Shown: in pieces, positions 37,508 to 48,030 of the stretch
Position numbering within the stretch: the stretch's first letter is position 1
How the letters are laid out: each line of letters opens with the position of its first letter
Assembly (NCBI RefSeq): GCF_900107755.1
Contig: NZ_FNQR01000005.1
Span: 1 to 64,000, forward strand
DNA from: Thalassobacillus cyri
GTDB lineage: Bacteria; Bacillota; Bacilli; Bacillales; Halobacillaceae
DNA: 64,000 nt
Direction: 5' to 3'
The notes under the pieces: model-generated
What the model was told of the DNA's origin: nothing
The model's input: only the letters and a program-made list of their open reading frames with translations
Database searches by the model: none
Translations under genes and position numbers: made by a program

Positions 37508-38146
37508 TTATTTTCGTTGTCTGTGACGGTTCAAAAATCTCAGTTCATCAAATTTTTCTATGGATGACTCGGGAACATGCTTGCCGAGACGTACCATCAA
37601 ACAGTTTGCCGGATGAGATACAATTTCAGGGTCATCTGTCGGAGCAGGTTTCAGTCCGCCTGCCGCCATCATCTTTTCCATCACTTTTCGGTAATTCCAT
37701 ATGCTAAGCCCAGTACCTTTCAAATCCCAATGCCAATAGTACTCGGTGGAAATGATAATATAATTCTCCATAAATTCGTCCATCATCGCTACTTGCAGCA
37801 AATGAGAACCAACCCGGGCACCCCGGAAGTCTGGAATGACTTCAATGGCGCCAAGTTCAATCAAGTCTTCCATTTGAAACTCTGACCACCGCTCCAGAGG
37901 ATCTGGATGCAGATAAGTTACATAGCCAGCTATGGTATTTTCATGTCTTGCAATGATAATACGGCCTTCTTCAAAGTCAGCAATGCTCTTGATTGCTTCG
38001 AATTGCTTTGGGCCTGGACGAAAGGCATTCAAATCTGGGTGAAATTCATAGTTGGAGAGTTCTTCAGAGGTAAGGGGACCTTCAATCACCAAAGGTCCAT
38101 TTTCCGTATCTAGTTCCTTGGAATGATACGTCTTTACATGCTTCAT
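37508..38146 (-). CDS. acuA: Protein acetyltransferase AcuA (GNAT)
   Basis: A 212-aa GNAT acetyltransferase. The acetyl-CoA pyrophosphate loop is in VIPDFRGARVGSHLL. In B. subtilis AcuA acetylates and switches off acetyl-CoA synthetase AcsA. GCAGGTGG precedes the ATG, so the in-frame extension to about 38179 is not used. First gene of acuABC. Unlike B. subtilis, no acsA gene is adjacent: the upstream neighbour is a penicillin-binding protein gene. Confidence 0.94.
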   Translation of the reverse strand: MKHVKTYHSKELDTENGPLVIEGPLTSEELSNYEFHPDLNAFRPGPKQFEAIKSIADFEEGRIIIARHENTIAGYVTYLHPDPLERWSEFQMEDLIELGAIEVIPDFRGARVGSHLLQVAMMDEFMENYIIISTEYYWHWDLKGTGLSIWNYRKVMEKMMAAGGLKPAPTDDPEIVSHPANCLMVRLGKHVPESSIEKFDELRFLNRHRQRK

Positions 38147-38191
38147 CGATACACCACCTGCTATAAAGGTTATTATCACTGTTGTTTTCCA

Positions 38192-38219
38192 TTATACATG
38201 AAATCTATCTAAATTGAAT
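38192..38219 (-). promoter_or_regulatory. Sigma-A promoter of acuABC
   Basis: On the minus strand TTCAAT, 16 bases and TATAAT lie about 45 bases before acuA. No cre-like sequence is visible beside it. Confidence 0.6.
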
Positions 38220-38250
38220 TTATCAGCTGGCACGAACCTTCCATGTAATC

Positions 38251-38288
38251 AAAAACTCCCCGCTCTGATTAAGGCAGAGTGGGGAGTT
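38251..38288 (-). terminator. Terminator of the penicillin-binding protein gene
   Basis: AACTCCCC-CTCTG pairs with CAGAG-GGGGAGTT and ends in TTTTTG on the minus strand. Confidence 0.85.
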
Positions 38289-38297
38289 GACAATATA

Positions 38298-41200
38298 TCA
38301 TCCGTTATTGCTTTGATTAGTGGAATCGGTAGTCTCTTCTTCCGTGTTTTCATTCGTATTTCCATCTTCGCTGCCTGAATCGTTTCCACTGTCGTTATCG
38401 GTACTGCCTGAGTCACTAGTGTCAGAACCATCCGTGTTTGTCGGTTCATCCGATTCCTCACCAGCTGGTGGTTCTTCAGGCTGCTCCTGCGGATCTTCTT
38501 CTGGTTCCTCTTGAGGCTCTTCTGGAGAAGTATCAGCTGGTTCATCCGGTTCGCTAGGCTGTCCAGGAGATCCTACCTTGGTTGAAGAAGACAAGGAAGA
38601 TTCCATTCCAAAGTAATCGACAGCACGAACTGCATAGAAACCGGCAGATCCAGAAAATCCATACTGCGTGTTTATGGTACTGCCAATCAGGCTGAACGGA
38701 CCACCTTTAGAAGAAGCGCGATATATACGGTAACCTACCACATCATTACTGGATGAAGCAGACCAGCTGATAGCGGATCCGCTTGCTGAAACTCCACCAG
38801 GTGCGGCTGGGTTTTGACCGTCATTAGCAATACCTTCGGAAACGTTGGAGGCAGTTCCACTTGGTAAAGCGACATTGCTCCATTTCCCGGAAGAAGGTAT
38901 CAGATGGCGAAGCTTTTCTGCAGTATTCAGATTGTTTTCTTTTAAGAATTCAGGATTTAACATAACTCCGCTTGAGCTTTCGTTGACAAATTCGCGTGGT
39001 GTATTAGGGCCTGCAACCACGGTTTTATCTTTCACTTTTACGAAATTACCGCCATTGATCAAGCTGTCATCTTTCTTAGATGGTGCGAACTTAGCATTAT
39101 AGATGTCTGTTTCTACTAGCCCTGCTTTCGAACATAAGTCTGATGGCAATAGTCCTGATGTAGCGCAATAAGATCGCTGGACAATACCTTCTGGGCGTTG
39201 GAAGCCCTGGTTAGGAACAGCGACTTCCGGATTGACCTCAGAGATAGCATTAACGACACGCGCCCATAGTGTGGTATTACGGCTGCTATAACCATTACTA
39301 TCAAGTTTAAGTTTGTAATCATAACCCATCCACATGCTTACGGTGATATTCGGGTTCGTAGCGATGAACCATGTATCCTTATAATCATTGGAGGTACCCG
39401 TTTTACCAGCCCAGTCGACACCTGGATTGGTAAGCTGTCCTTTAATGCCAGCGGCTGTTCCGTATTTAAGCACATCTCTCATCATATCCAGCGTCAAGTA
39501 AGAGGTTTGAGGACTGAAGACTTTTTCGGCTTTGCTTTCATGCTCGTAAATTGCTTCGCCGTTTTTATCGACAATCTTCTCAATCATGTAGGCATCGACA
39601 AACTTCCCGTTATTCCCCAATGTTGCAAAAGCGTTGGTGTTTTCTTCAATTGTCACTTCATGGGTACCAATAGCGGTAGTCTGCCATGAATAACCATTGT
39701 CAGAAATAGTAGTGAAACCCATGCCTTTGCCGTACTTTTTCATATCTACACTCTTTTTGGCTTCTGTAAAAGCTTTAACGGCAGGGACGTTATAAGATTT
39801 CGCCAAAGCGTAACGTACCGAAGTGAACCCGTGGTATCTTCCAGTATAGTTGCTCAATGTTGTATTAGTATTCTCATATTTATAAGGAACATCAGCAAAC
39901 ACAGAGCCAGGGTGAAGTACGCCTTCTTCGATTCCCGGCGCGTAAGCCAGTATTGGTTTCATGGTACTACCAGCAGAACGACGTGCTTGAGTAGCGTGAT
40001 TCAACTCACCTTTATTAAAAAAATCACGCCCCCCTATAAAGGCAAGTACTTTGCCGGTTTTGTTTTCCATGATCACACTTCCTACTTGTACAGGCAGTGT
40101 GACATTTACCATGTTGCCATCAGCATCTTCCAATTGAGTAGTCTTATCTCGGCCATAATTGGTATATTCATTTTTGACTTTTTGGACGACATCATACATA
40201 TCTTTATTTATTGTCGTATGCACTTTGTAACCGCCGGAACGAAGTTCACGTTCGGCATTTTGCTGGAATTCTTTTCTCAAGTCTTCATCATTCTTTAAAT
40301 CTTCCATCGTGTAGCCAGCTTGTTTTGCTAGATTCCTAGTTAGAATCTCTTTTGCCCGGTCTTCCACTTCGAAGATCAGCCAAGGGTATTCATTGACTGA
40401 GGATGGTTCCGGTTTTGCCAGGTTAGCTTTTACGTCATAGTTGATCGCTTTGTCGTATTCCTTCTGGGTAATATAGCCGGCTTCCAGCATCCGGGACAAA
40501 ACCTCACGCATTCTGCTAAGACCTGGTTCGATGTTTTCTTTTTGCTTTCCTCCATTAGTGAAAGGAGAGTAATAGGTAGGACTTTGAGGGAGTCCTGCTA
40601 TGAATGCAGCTTGAGGGAGGGAGAGATCTTTTGCATCCACATTGAAAATTCCCTGGGCTGCTGTTTGAATACCAGCTATATTGCGGCCGTTCGCATCTCG
40701 ACCGAACGGTACGATGTTCAAGTATGCCTCTAATATTTCGTCTTTTTCAAAGAAACGCTCTAAGCGAAGGGCAAGGAGAATTTCCTTAGCTTTACGTTCG
40801 AAAGATACTTCATTTGTCAAAATCTGGTTCTTTATCAATTGTTGTGTCAGCGTACTACCACCGGTTTTGACGGAAGCGTTGGTTACTTCCTGTGCGACAG
40901 CCCGCATAATCGCTTTAGGTACTACACCATCGTGTTCATTGAAATTAGCATCCTCTGTAGCGACGATGGCATTTTTTAAGTATGGAGCTACCTCTTCCAG
41001 GGTGACTTCCTCACGGTGTAAGTCGGACCGTATCTTTCCTAAGTATTTATTATCTGCAAAATAAAGTTCTGATGTGGAAGAATAATCATAGATATCCTGA
41101 CTCATTTCTTCCTCACTTCTTACTGTTTCGTCTTTGACAAGTGATGCGAAATATCCTGCGCCTGCCCCACCGGCAAAAAACAGACCGATGACACCAAGGA

Positions 41201-41327
41201 TAATAAAGAACAAAATGATATTCCAGGCAACATCATAGGTGATGCGGCTGGACTTTTGCAGTTTACCGCTTTGCCAAAATTCTTTGATTTTCTCTTTATT
41301 TATACCTTTTAATGGGTTATTAGACAT
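38298..41327 (-). CDS. Class A penicillin-binding protein (transglycosylase/transpeptidase) with FN3-like domain
   Basis: A 1009-aa bifunctional peptidoglycan synthase. A membrane helix is at about 36-60. The GT51 glycosyltransferase has ATEDANFNEHDG at 123-134 and GGSTLTQQLIKN. The transpeptidase has the active Ser in STMK at 454-457, SYN at 511-513 and KTG at 642-644. A fibronectin type III-like domain is at about 845-925, and the last 80 residues are an acidic Pro/Glu/Ser/Thr/Asn-rich tail. AGGAGG lies before the ATG. It resembles PBP1-type proteins, but the location next to acuABC differs from B. subtilis ponA. Confidence 0.94.
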   Translation of the reverse strand: MSNNPLKGINKEKIKEFWQSGKLQKSSRITYDVAWNIILFFIILGVIGLFFAGGAGAGYFASLVKDETVRSEEEMSQDIYDYSSTSELYFADNKYLGKIRSDLHREEVTLEEVAPYLKNAIVATEDANFNEHDGVVPKAIMRAVAQEVTNASVKTGGSTLTQQLIKNQILTNEVSFERKAKEILLALRLERFFEKDEILEAYLNIVPFGRDANGRNIAGIQTAAQGIFNVDAKDLSLPQAAFIAGLPQSPTYYSPFTNGGKQKENIEPGLSRMREVLSRMLEAGYITQKEYDKAINYDVKANLAKPEPSSVNEYPWLIFEVEDRAKEILTRNLAKQAGYTMEDLKNDEDLRKEFQQNAERELRSGGYKVHTTINKDMYDVVQKVKNEYTNYGRDKTTQLEDADGNMVNVTLPVQVGSVIMENKTGKVLAFIGGRDFFNKGELNHATQARRSAGSTMKPILAYAPGIEEGVLHPGSVFADVPYKYENTNTTLSNYTGRYHGFTSVRYALAKSYNVPAVKAFTEAKKSVDMKKYGKGMGFTTISDNGYSWQTTAIGTHEVTIEENTNAFATLGNNGKFVDAYMIEKIVDKNGEAIYEHESKAEKVFSPQTSYLTLDMMRDVLKYGTAAGIKGQLTNPGVDWAGKTGTSNDYKDTWFIATNPNITVSMWMGYDYKLKLDSNGYSSRNTTLWARVVNAISEVNPEVAVPNQGFQRPEGIVQRSYCATSGLLPSDLCSKAGLVETDIYNAKFAPSKKDDSLINGGNFVKVKDKTVVAGPNTPREFVNESSSGVMLNPEFLKENNLNTAEKLRHLIPSSGKWSNVALPSGTASNVSEGIANDGQNPAAPGGVSASGSAISWSASSSNDVVGYRIYRASSKGGPFSLIGSTINTQYGFSGSAGFYAVRAVDYFGMESSLSSSTKVGSPGQPSEPDEPADTSPEEPQEEPEEDPQEQPEEPPAGEESDEPTNTDGSDTSDSGSTDNDSGNDSGSEDGNTNENTEEETTDSTNQSNNG

Positions 41328-41404
41328 AATAAGACCTCCTAAAATTCCAGTCTATATTATAACACAATCTGCCAGGGTCAGGTATGGACAAATTGAATTT
41401 AAGA

Positions 41405-41433
41405 TTGCTTTTTTGAAATGACTATGGTAAAAA
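41405..41433 (+). promoter_or_regulatory. Predicted promoter of the tyrS T-box transcript
   Basis: TTGCTT, 17 bases and TAAAAA lie just before the T-box leader. Confidence 0.45.
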
Positions 41434-41447
41434 TATTATTAAGTTAA

Positions 41448-41682
41448 ATAGCAAAAGCAATGAACGATTGAAGTAGCAAGAGAATCCCTGTATTCCAGAG
41501 AGCCGCCGGCTGCTGTGAGGCGGTACACATTTATCCTGCGAATTACGATCCGGAGCTTTCTTCTGTATGGACAGAAGACGGTTTGAACCAAGCCGTTATC
41601 GATACAAGTGGCATGTTTTACGTGCAACAAGGGTGGTACCGCGACAATTCTCGTCCCTTTTTATTAAGGACGGGTTTTTTTA
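41448..41682 (+). promoter_or_regulatory. T-box riboswitch, tyrosine specific
   Basis: The leader has the parts of a T-box. Stem I contains an AGTAG turn and the AGAGAGCCGCCGGCTGCTG distal-loop type sequence. A TAC tyrosine codon at 41544-41546 is the likely specifier. The T-box itself, AAGGGTGGTACCGCG, is at 41629-41643. A terminator helix CTCGTCC/GGACGGG follows, ending in seven T. Uncharged tRNA-Tyr should favour the antiterminator and raise tyrS expression. Confidence 0.92.
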
Positions 41683-41699
41683 TTTGGCCTTATGGATAA

Positions 41700-43019
<1,320 letters not shown>

Positions 43020-43207
43020 AAGAAAAAAATGCTGTTTTTTCTAAGGAGTTGAGATAACCAGGAAAAACATTATAAATGGTAGCTTATAGCGAGTATGAAA
43101 CCTCAGAAGTTTTATACTCGCTTCTTTGTTAAATTAATAGGAAAAGGAAATCCTGTTTCCACTGTCGGATTAACAAGTGAAATGGCATCGTCGCTAATTC
43201 GAGGGTA

Positions 43208-43242
43208 ATAAAAAAAGCCATCCGAAAAACGGATGGCTTTTA
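43208..43242 (-). terminator. Terminator of rpsD
   Basis: AAAAGCCATCCG pairs with CGGATGGCTTTT. On the minus strand it ends in a run of T. Confidence 0.88.
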
Positions 43243-43253
43243 GTGGAAGCATA

Positions 43254-43856
43254 TTAACGAGAGTAGAACTCAACGATAAGTGCTTCGTTGATTTCAGAAG
43301 GAAGCTCAGCGCGTTCTGGAAGACGGCTGTAAGTACCTTCCATTTTGTCTTCATCAAAAGTAAGGTATTCAGGAACGAAGTTGTTCACTTCTACCGCTTC
43401 TTTGATAGAGTCAAGATTTTGGGATTTTTCGCGTAGGCCAATAACTTGACCAGGCTTCACGCGGTAAGATGGAATGTCAACACGTCCACCATCAACAGTC
43501 ACGTGACCGTGGTTTACCAATTGACGAGCTTGGCGACGAGTACGAGCCAAGCCTAAGCGGTAAACAAGGTTATCCAAACGAGATTCTAGTAAAGTCATGA
43601 AGTTTTCACCATGGATACCTTTCATGTTACCAGCTTCTTCGAATAGGCGACGGAATTGACGTTCCGTTAGTCCATACATGAAGCGAAGCTTCTGCTTCTC
43701 TTGTAGTTGAAGACCGTATTCTGAAAGTTTTTTACGTTGGTTTGGACCATGCTGTCCTGGAGCGTAAGGGCGCTTGTCAAGCTCCTTACCTGTTCCGCTT
43801 AAAGAAATGCCAAGGCGACGTGACTTTTTCCAAGTCGGACCTGTATAGCGTGCCAT
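43254..43856 (-). CDS. rpsD: 30S ribosomal protein S4
   Basis: A 200-aa primary 16S rRNA-binding protein that nucleates 30S assembly. The N-terminal domain ([22 protein letters not shown]) and the S4 RNA-binding domain ([20 protein letters not shown]) are present. It contains no cysteine, so it is the zinc-independent form. AAGGAGG lies before the ATG. As in B. subtilis it is a stand-alone gene near tyrS. Confidence 0.98.
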   Translation of the reverse strand: MARYTGPTWKKSRRLGISLSGTGKELDKRPYAPGQHGPNQRKKLSEYGLQLQEKQKLRFMYGLTERQFRRLFEEAGNMKGIHGENFMTLLESRLDNLVYRLGLARTRRQARQLVNHGHVTVDGGRVDIPSYRVKPGQVIGLREKSQNLDSIKEAVEVNNFVPEYLTFDEDKMEGTYSRLPERAELPSEINEALIVEFYSR

Positions 43857-44038
43857 AGGTATTTCCTCCTTTTTATTTTATTTGCATAAAATAAAAACAG
43901 TGTGTCCCACACACGATGCTCATTTTGTTTTCATGCACCATCGCTCCAGCAGCAGAGAGTTACACGATGCACCTCATATCCAGAGGAACAAAATGATGAC
44001 AACGCAGGTTCACATAGGCTGCCATTTATTTTACACAA
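43857..44038 (-). promoter_or_regulatory. rpsD leader, likely S4 autoregulatory RNA
   Basis: A leader of about 180 bases separates the rpsD promoter from its start. It contains inverted segments (GAGGTGCATCG.. with CGATGGTGCA, GTGTGTGGGACACAC). B. subtilis rpsD is repressed by S4 through its leader, so this is a likely equivalent. The fold has not been modelled here. Confidence 0.55.
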
Positions 44039-44043
44039 AGGCT

Positions 44044-44072
44044 ATTATAGGCTCTACAGATATAGAAGTCAA
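44044..44072 (-). promoter_or_regulatory. Sigma-A promoter of rpsD
   Basis: On the minus strand TTGACT, 17 bases and TATAAT: an almost perfect consensus, as expected for a ribosomal protein gene. Confidence 0.8.
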
Positions 44073-44142
44073 GGAAGAATTGAAGATTTGAGGCTCAGCA
44101 TTAATAAAGCTGCTCCAGGAGGACCGAAGCAGCAGGTGAAAT

Positions 44143-44628
44143 TCATAGATGGAGTTCCAGAGTACGTACGAATTTTTCCAGGTACTCTTTATCCGAGTCG
44201 TCGAAGCGGCTTTTAGAAGGACTGTCGATATCCAAAACGCCAAAAACTTCTCCCTCTTTAAGCAGGGGAACGACGATTTCAGATTGACTGGCGGCATCAC
44301 AGGCGATATGCCCGGGAAATGCATGCACATCATCTACGAGCTGGGTTTGTTTATCGGCAACTGCTGTGCCACAGACACCTTTGCCAGATGGAATCCGTAC
44401 ACAGGCAGGAAGGCCTTGGAATGGGCCTAAAACCAACTGATTTTCTTCCTCTTTCCAGATATAGAAACCAACCCAGTTGACATCCGCCAAAAATTGATTC
44501 AGTAAGGCAGAAGCATTGGAAAGGTTAGCTATTTGATCAGTTTCCCCTTCGAGCAAGGCAGCCAGCTGCTTGATTAATAGTTGATAGTTTTCTTCGCGGG
44601 TTCCATTATAGTGGATGGTGTGGAACAT
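44143..44628 (-). CDS. ytsP: GAF-domain free methionine-(R)-sulfoxide reductase (YtsP)
   Basis: A 161-aa single GAF domain of the fRMsr type. The three expected cysteines are present in ACVRIPSGKGVCGTA and HIACDAAS, and VVPLLKEGEVFGVLDIDS forms the domain floor. It should reduce free methionine-R-sulfoxide in the cytosol. GGAGGGG lies before the ATG. Confidence 0.92.
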   Translation of the reverse strand: MFHTIHYNGTREENYQLLIKQLAALLEGETDQIANLSNASALLNQFLADVNWVGFYIWKEEENQLVLGPFQGLPACVRIPSGKGVCGTAVADKQTQLVDDVHAFPGHIACDAASQSEIVVPLLKEGEVFGVLDIDSPSKSRFDDSDKEYLEKFVRTLELHL

Positions 44629-44684
44629 CTGATACCCCTCCAGTTTCTTAATTCGATATTTTTCGAGCCTGCCAGCGCAGGAAT

Positions 44685-44727
44685 TGACGAACGTTTTTAA
44701 CAGGATTCTTGCTTATTTGCGGCGAAA
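44685..44727 (+). promoter_or_regulatory. refZ control region: 0A box and sigma-H promoter
   Basis: TGACGAA at 44685-44691 fits the Spo0A box (TGNCGAA). ACAGGATTC at 44700-44708, 12 bases and GGCGAAA at 44721-44727 fit the sigma-H consensus with one mismatch in each box. B. subtilis refZ is expressed early in sporulation under sigma-H and Spo0A. Confidence 0.6.
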
Positions 44728-44760
44728 TTCTTATCAATACAGAGAGGAGCTGATGTCCTG

Positions 44761-45381
44761 ATGAAAAAGACCACGACCAGACAAAAAGTGATGGATGTCG
44801 CTTGCCGGCAATTCTTCCTCAAGGGGTACCATGGTACCTCGGTCAGGGATATTGCAGGCGAGGCAGCTGTGAATGTCTCATTGATCAGTTACTACTTCAC
44901 CAACAAGCAAGGGCTTTTGGAAACGTTGATTATCGATTATTATGAAGATTATATCGATTTGATTGAGCAACAGACGGAAGCCCTGGATGAATTAGAACCA
45001 ATTGACCGCCTATGTCGTCTGATTGAAGTAATTTTACATTATAAACAGGACCGTCATCAACTTACCTGTCTTATCCAACGGGAACTTTCTCTTGATAACC
45101 AATTTGTGCGTGAAATGCTCGTCACTTACCTGTCCAAAGAAAACCATTTACTATATGCTCTGTTTCAACAGGTTGTGACACCAGTGGTGAAAGAGAAAAG
45201 AGATACGAAATTTCTGTTCCTGCAATTCAAAGGTATGCTTCAGGCGCCATATGCAATGCCACATGATTGGAAGGATTTCGTGACTTTCGATCAATCACAC
45301 AGCTATTTCGCTCAACAGTACAGCCGTACGGTGAAAAAGTGGGTCAAAATGCTTTGTGCTCAGTCAGTGATCAGTGTCTGA
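44761..45381 (+). CDS. refZ: TetR-type regulator of FtsZ, RefZ
   Basis: A 206-aa TetR-fold protein. The DNA-binding helix-turn-helix lies at about residues 8-55 (VRDIAGEAAVNVSLISYYF). RefZ binds RBM sites near the origin and inhibits FtsZ assembly during early sporulation. GAGAGGAGCTG lies upstream of the ATG. The 3' end overlaps the convergent hisJ gene by 22 bases. Confidence 0.9.
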   Translation: MKKTTTRQKVMDVACRQFFLKGYHGTSVRDIAGEAAVNVSLISYYFTNKQGLLETLIIDYYEDYIDLIEQQTEALDELEPIDRLCRLIEVILHYKQDRHQLTCLIQRELSLDNQFVREMLVTYLSKENHLLYALFQQVVTPVVKEKRDTKFLFLQFKGMLQAPYAMPHDWKDFVTFDQSHSYFAQQYSRTVKKWVKMLCAQSVISV

Positions 45382-46169
45382 TCGATTTGGTCAAGCCCCT
45401 GACCAATAGCTGAGCTGGTATGAGCATCGGATCCATAGACGAGTGGAATGCCTGCTTGATAAGCTTGTGTGGCTATCGGGTGAGGTGGATAGCTTTCCTT
45501 GCAGGCAGGCTTGTAATAGCCGGCCCCGTTATAGTCCAGTTGATAATTTTTTTGCTTGATAAGCTTTAACAGCTCGGGGATTGACTCATCCCAGCCTGCC
45601 GGAGATGGGAAAAGGTGGTGGAATTTCCTAATCAAAGTCATGTGCCCGATTCTGGTTGGTTTATAAGGACCAAGATCAGCCTGTATAGATTTCTCTAATG
45701 TGGAAAAATAACCTTGATATACCTTATCAACCGAGCCGAAATCTTCGACCACCTTTTGAAACGCCGACTCACTGAAGTCAATACAGTGGTACCTGCCGCT
45801 TGGTCCCTTTAGAAAATGGAGGGAAAGGATACTGTCATCCAGAACGTCGCCATAATCAGATAGAAAACGGGATGTTTGCTGCTGATACCCTTCGATATAG
45901 TCGACTTCGAGTCCGAGAAGAATGTCAATATCCTCTTGATATTCTTTTTTTATTTCTTGTATATCTCTGATATAACTTTCCATTAATGAACGTTTCATGC
46001 CACTATCTTTATCAGGTACCGGGTCATGGAACGATTCTGGTAATGGTGCATGTTCTGTAAATGTGATTGTTTGATAACCCTGTTTCAATGCTTGTTCCAC
46101 ATAGGCTTTAAACGAATCAGAAGAACCGTGTGGACAATAAGGTGTATGGACGTGACCGTCAGTAATCAT
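45360..46169 (-). CDS. hisJ: Histidinol-phosphatase, PHP family (HisJ)
   Basis: A 269-aa PHP-domain phosphatase of the HisJ type, which converts histidinol phosphate to histidinol in histidine synthesis. Metal ligands are in DGHVHTPYCPHG at the N-terminus, FTEHAPLP, LGLEVDYIEGY and YGSDAHTS near the C-terminus. GGGGGAG lies before the ATG at 46169; a TTG one codon upstream is also possible. Convergent with and overlapping refZ. Confidence 0.92.
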   Translation of the reverse strand: MITDGHVHTPYCPHGSSDSFKAYVEQALKQGYQTITFTEHAPLPESFHDPVPDKDSGMKRSLMESYIRDIQEIKKEYQEDIDILLGLEVDYIEGYQQQTSRFLSDYGDVLDDSILSLHFLKGPSGRYHCIDFSESAFQKVVEDFGSVDKVYQGYFSTLEKSIQADLGPYKPTRIGHMTLIRKFHHLFPSPAGWDESIPELLKLIKQKNYQLDYNGAGYYKPACKESYPPHPIATQAYQAGIPLVYGSDAHTSSAIGQGLDQIDQTLITD

Positions 46170-46328
46170 CAAACTCCCCCTGTAGTGTAGAAAAATATGT
46201 CATATTGTTAATTATTTTGAAATATTTTAGCCAAAATGATCGTTCTCATGGTATCATAATTACAACAATTTATCATTTTGGAGCCTATTTTCCTCTATTG
46301 AAAGGTGTCATCTGTTAGGAGGCTGTTT

Positions 46329-48020
46329 ATGGAGTATTTGATCGGGATAATTTTAGTGGTTATCGGGATCATCATATATGGGTTGATTGCTCGTAAAAAG
46401 ATATATGATGAGGTCGATCGACTGGAAAATTGGAAAATGGACATCATGAATCGAAAAGTGACGGAAGAACTGTCAAAAGTGAAGAATCTGAATTTATCCG
46501 GAGAAACACACGAGAAGTTTGAAACATGGCGGGAACGCTGGGACAGTATTTTAACGCAAGAACTCCCGAATCTGGAAGAAGATTTATTCGATGTGGAAGA
46601 AGCAGCAGACCGTTACCGGTTCCGGAAAGCGAAGCAAAAAATTCAGCTGGTAGAAAAGAAGCTGGAAAACACGGAAATGGACATAGAAAAAATATTCAAC
46701 GAACTTGAACAATTATTGGAATCAGAGGAGTCAAGCCGCCAGGAAGTCGAACAAATTGAGCCTGTAATAAAACAGCTGAAAAAAGAATTGATTCAAAACC
46801 GCCATAAATATGGCAAAGCATATCGTGGTTTTGATGAGGAAGTAAATGCGATTCAGCAAATGCTTAACGATTATCAACAGCTGGTAGAGCAAGGGGATTA
46901 CATGGAAGCAAAACAGCTGGTCCACCAACTGAAAATTAGTCTGGAGGAGCTTCAACATCGGATCTCTGCATTCCCGTTATTATATAAAAAATGCCGGCAG
47001 GAAGTACCGACGCAGTTAGATGAAATCCTTGCTGGTATGGCGGAGATGAAAGAAGAAGGATTTCGCCTGAACCATCTTGGGTTTGAGAAAGAAATACATA
47101 ATCACAGGGAAACCCTTGCTGGCTGTCTTACTGTAATGGAACAAAGCAGCATAGATGGTGTGGAAAATTCAATCACCGAAATCGAGGAGCGTATTCAAGA
47201 GATATATCAGTTACTTGAAAAAGAAGCAATTGCTCGAAACAATATCGAAAAACAATATGAGCCTTATCAGAGAGTGCTGGAAGAATCAGAACAGATTCTG
47301 CTTGCAACGAAAGAAGAGGTAAAAGAATTACAGCGGACCTATCACTTTGAAAATGAAGATGTGGAAAAACAACAACTGTTGGAAAAATGGATGATTAAGA
47401 TCAAGAAGCAATTTCTTGATTTTCAAAAAAAATTGGAAGATGATACAACTTCGTACACCGAATTACAAGCGAAGCTGGAGGATTGCCAAAAACAATTAGA
47501 AGAACTGCAAGGGGAACATAAAGATTTCAGTGACAGAATTAGAGCCTTACGCAAAGATGAAAATGAAGCAAAGGAAAAGCTTGTCACTATGCAACAATCT
47601 TTATTGGATATAAATAGGAAATTAAATAAAAGTAATATGCCTGGAATTCCGGAGGAACTGGCGGTTGAATTGAATCAAGCGCACGAGGAGTTGAATAAGG
47701 TCTTCATGACTTTAGAGCAGCAACCACTGGAAATGACAAAAGTGAATGCTGCCCTTGACGATGCTTCGGCAAAAATCTCTAATGTAACAGAAGCTGCAAG
47801 TAACACGATGGATCAAGCACAGCTTGCAGAATACGTGATTCAATACGGAAATCGATATCGCAGCCAATATCCATTGATTGCTGCCAGGCTATCAGAAGCA
47901 GAACGGGAATTTCGGTCTTATCACTATGATACCGCGCTTGAACAAGCCACGGAAGCTATTCAAGAGATTGACCCGGATGTATTAAGCCGGTTAGAAACAC
48001 AACAAAACGTTTTAGTTTAG
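46329..48020 (+). CDS. ezrA: Septation ring formation regulator EzrA
   Basis: A 563-aa protein with one N-terminal membrane helix (YLIGIILVVIGIIIYGLIA, about residues 3-21) and a long cytoplasmic coiled-coil built of spectrin-like repeats. It binds FtsZ, limits Z-ring number and links to cell wall enzymes. GGAGGCTG lies before the ATG at 46329, so the upstream start is rejected. Confidence 0.96.
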   Translation: MEYLIGIILVVIGIIIYGLIARKKIYDEVDRLENWKMDIMNRKVTEELSKVKNLNLSGETHEKFETWRERWDSILTQELPNLEEDLFDVEEAADRYRFRKAKQKIQLVEKKLENTEMDIEKIFNELEQLLESEESSRQEVEQIEPVIKQLKKELIQNRHKYGKAYRGFDEEVNAIQQMLNDYQQLVEQGDYMEAKQLVHQLKISLEELQHRISAFPLLYKKCRQEVPTQLDEILAGMAEMKEEGFRLNHLGFEKEIHNHRETLAGCLTVMEQSSIDGVENSITEIEERIQEIYQLLEKEAIARNNIEKQYEPYQRVLEESEQILLATKEEVKELQRTYHFENEDVEKQQLLEKWMIKIKKQFLDFQKKLEDDTTSYTELQAKLEDCQKQLEELQGEHKDFSDRIRALRKDENEAKEKLVTMQQSLLDINRKLNKSNMPGIPEELAVELNQAHEELNKVFMTLEQQPLEMTKVNAALDDASAKISNVTEAASNTMDQAQLAEYVIQYGNRYRSQYPLIAARLSEAEREFRSYHYDTALEQATEAIQEIDPDVLSRLETQQNVLV

Positions 48021-48030
48021 GATGGGACCA

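Noticed and set aside
43112-43357. 81-codon frame overlapping the rpsD end
   Set aside because: It covers the rpsD terminator and the 3' part of a certain ribosomal protein gene.
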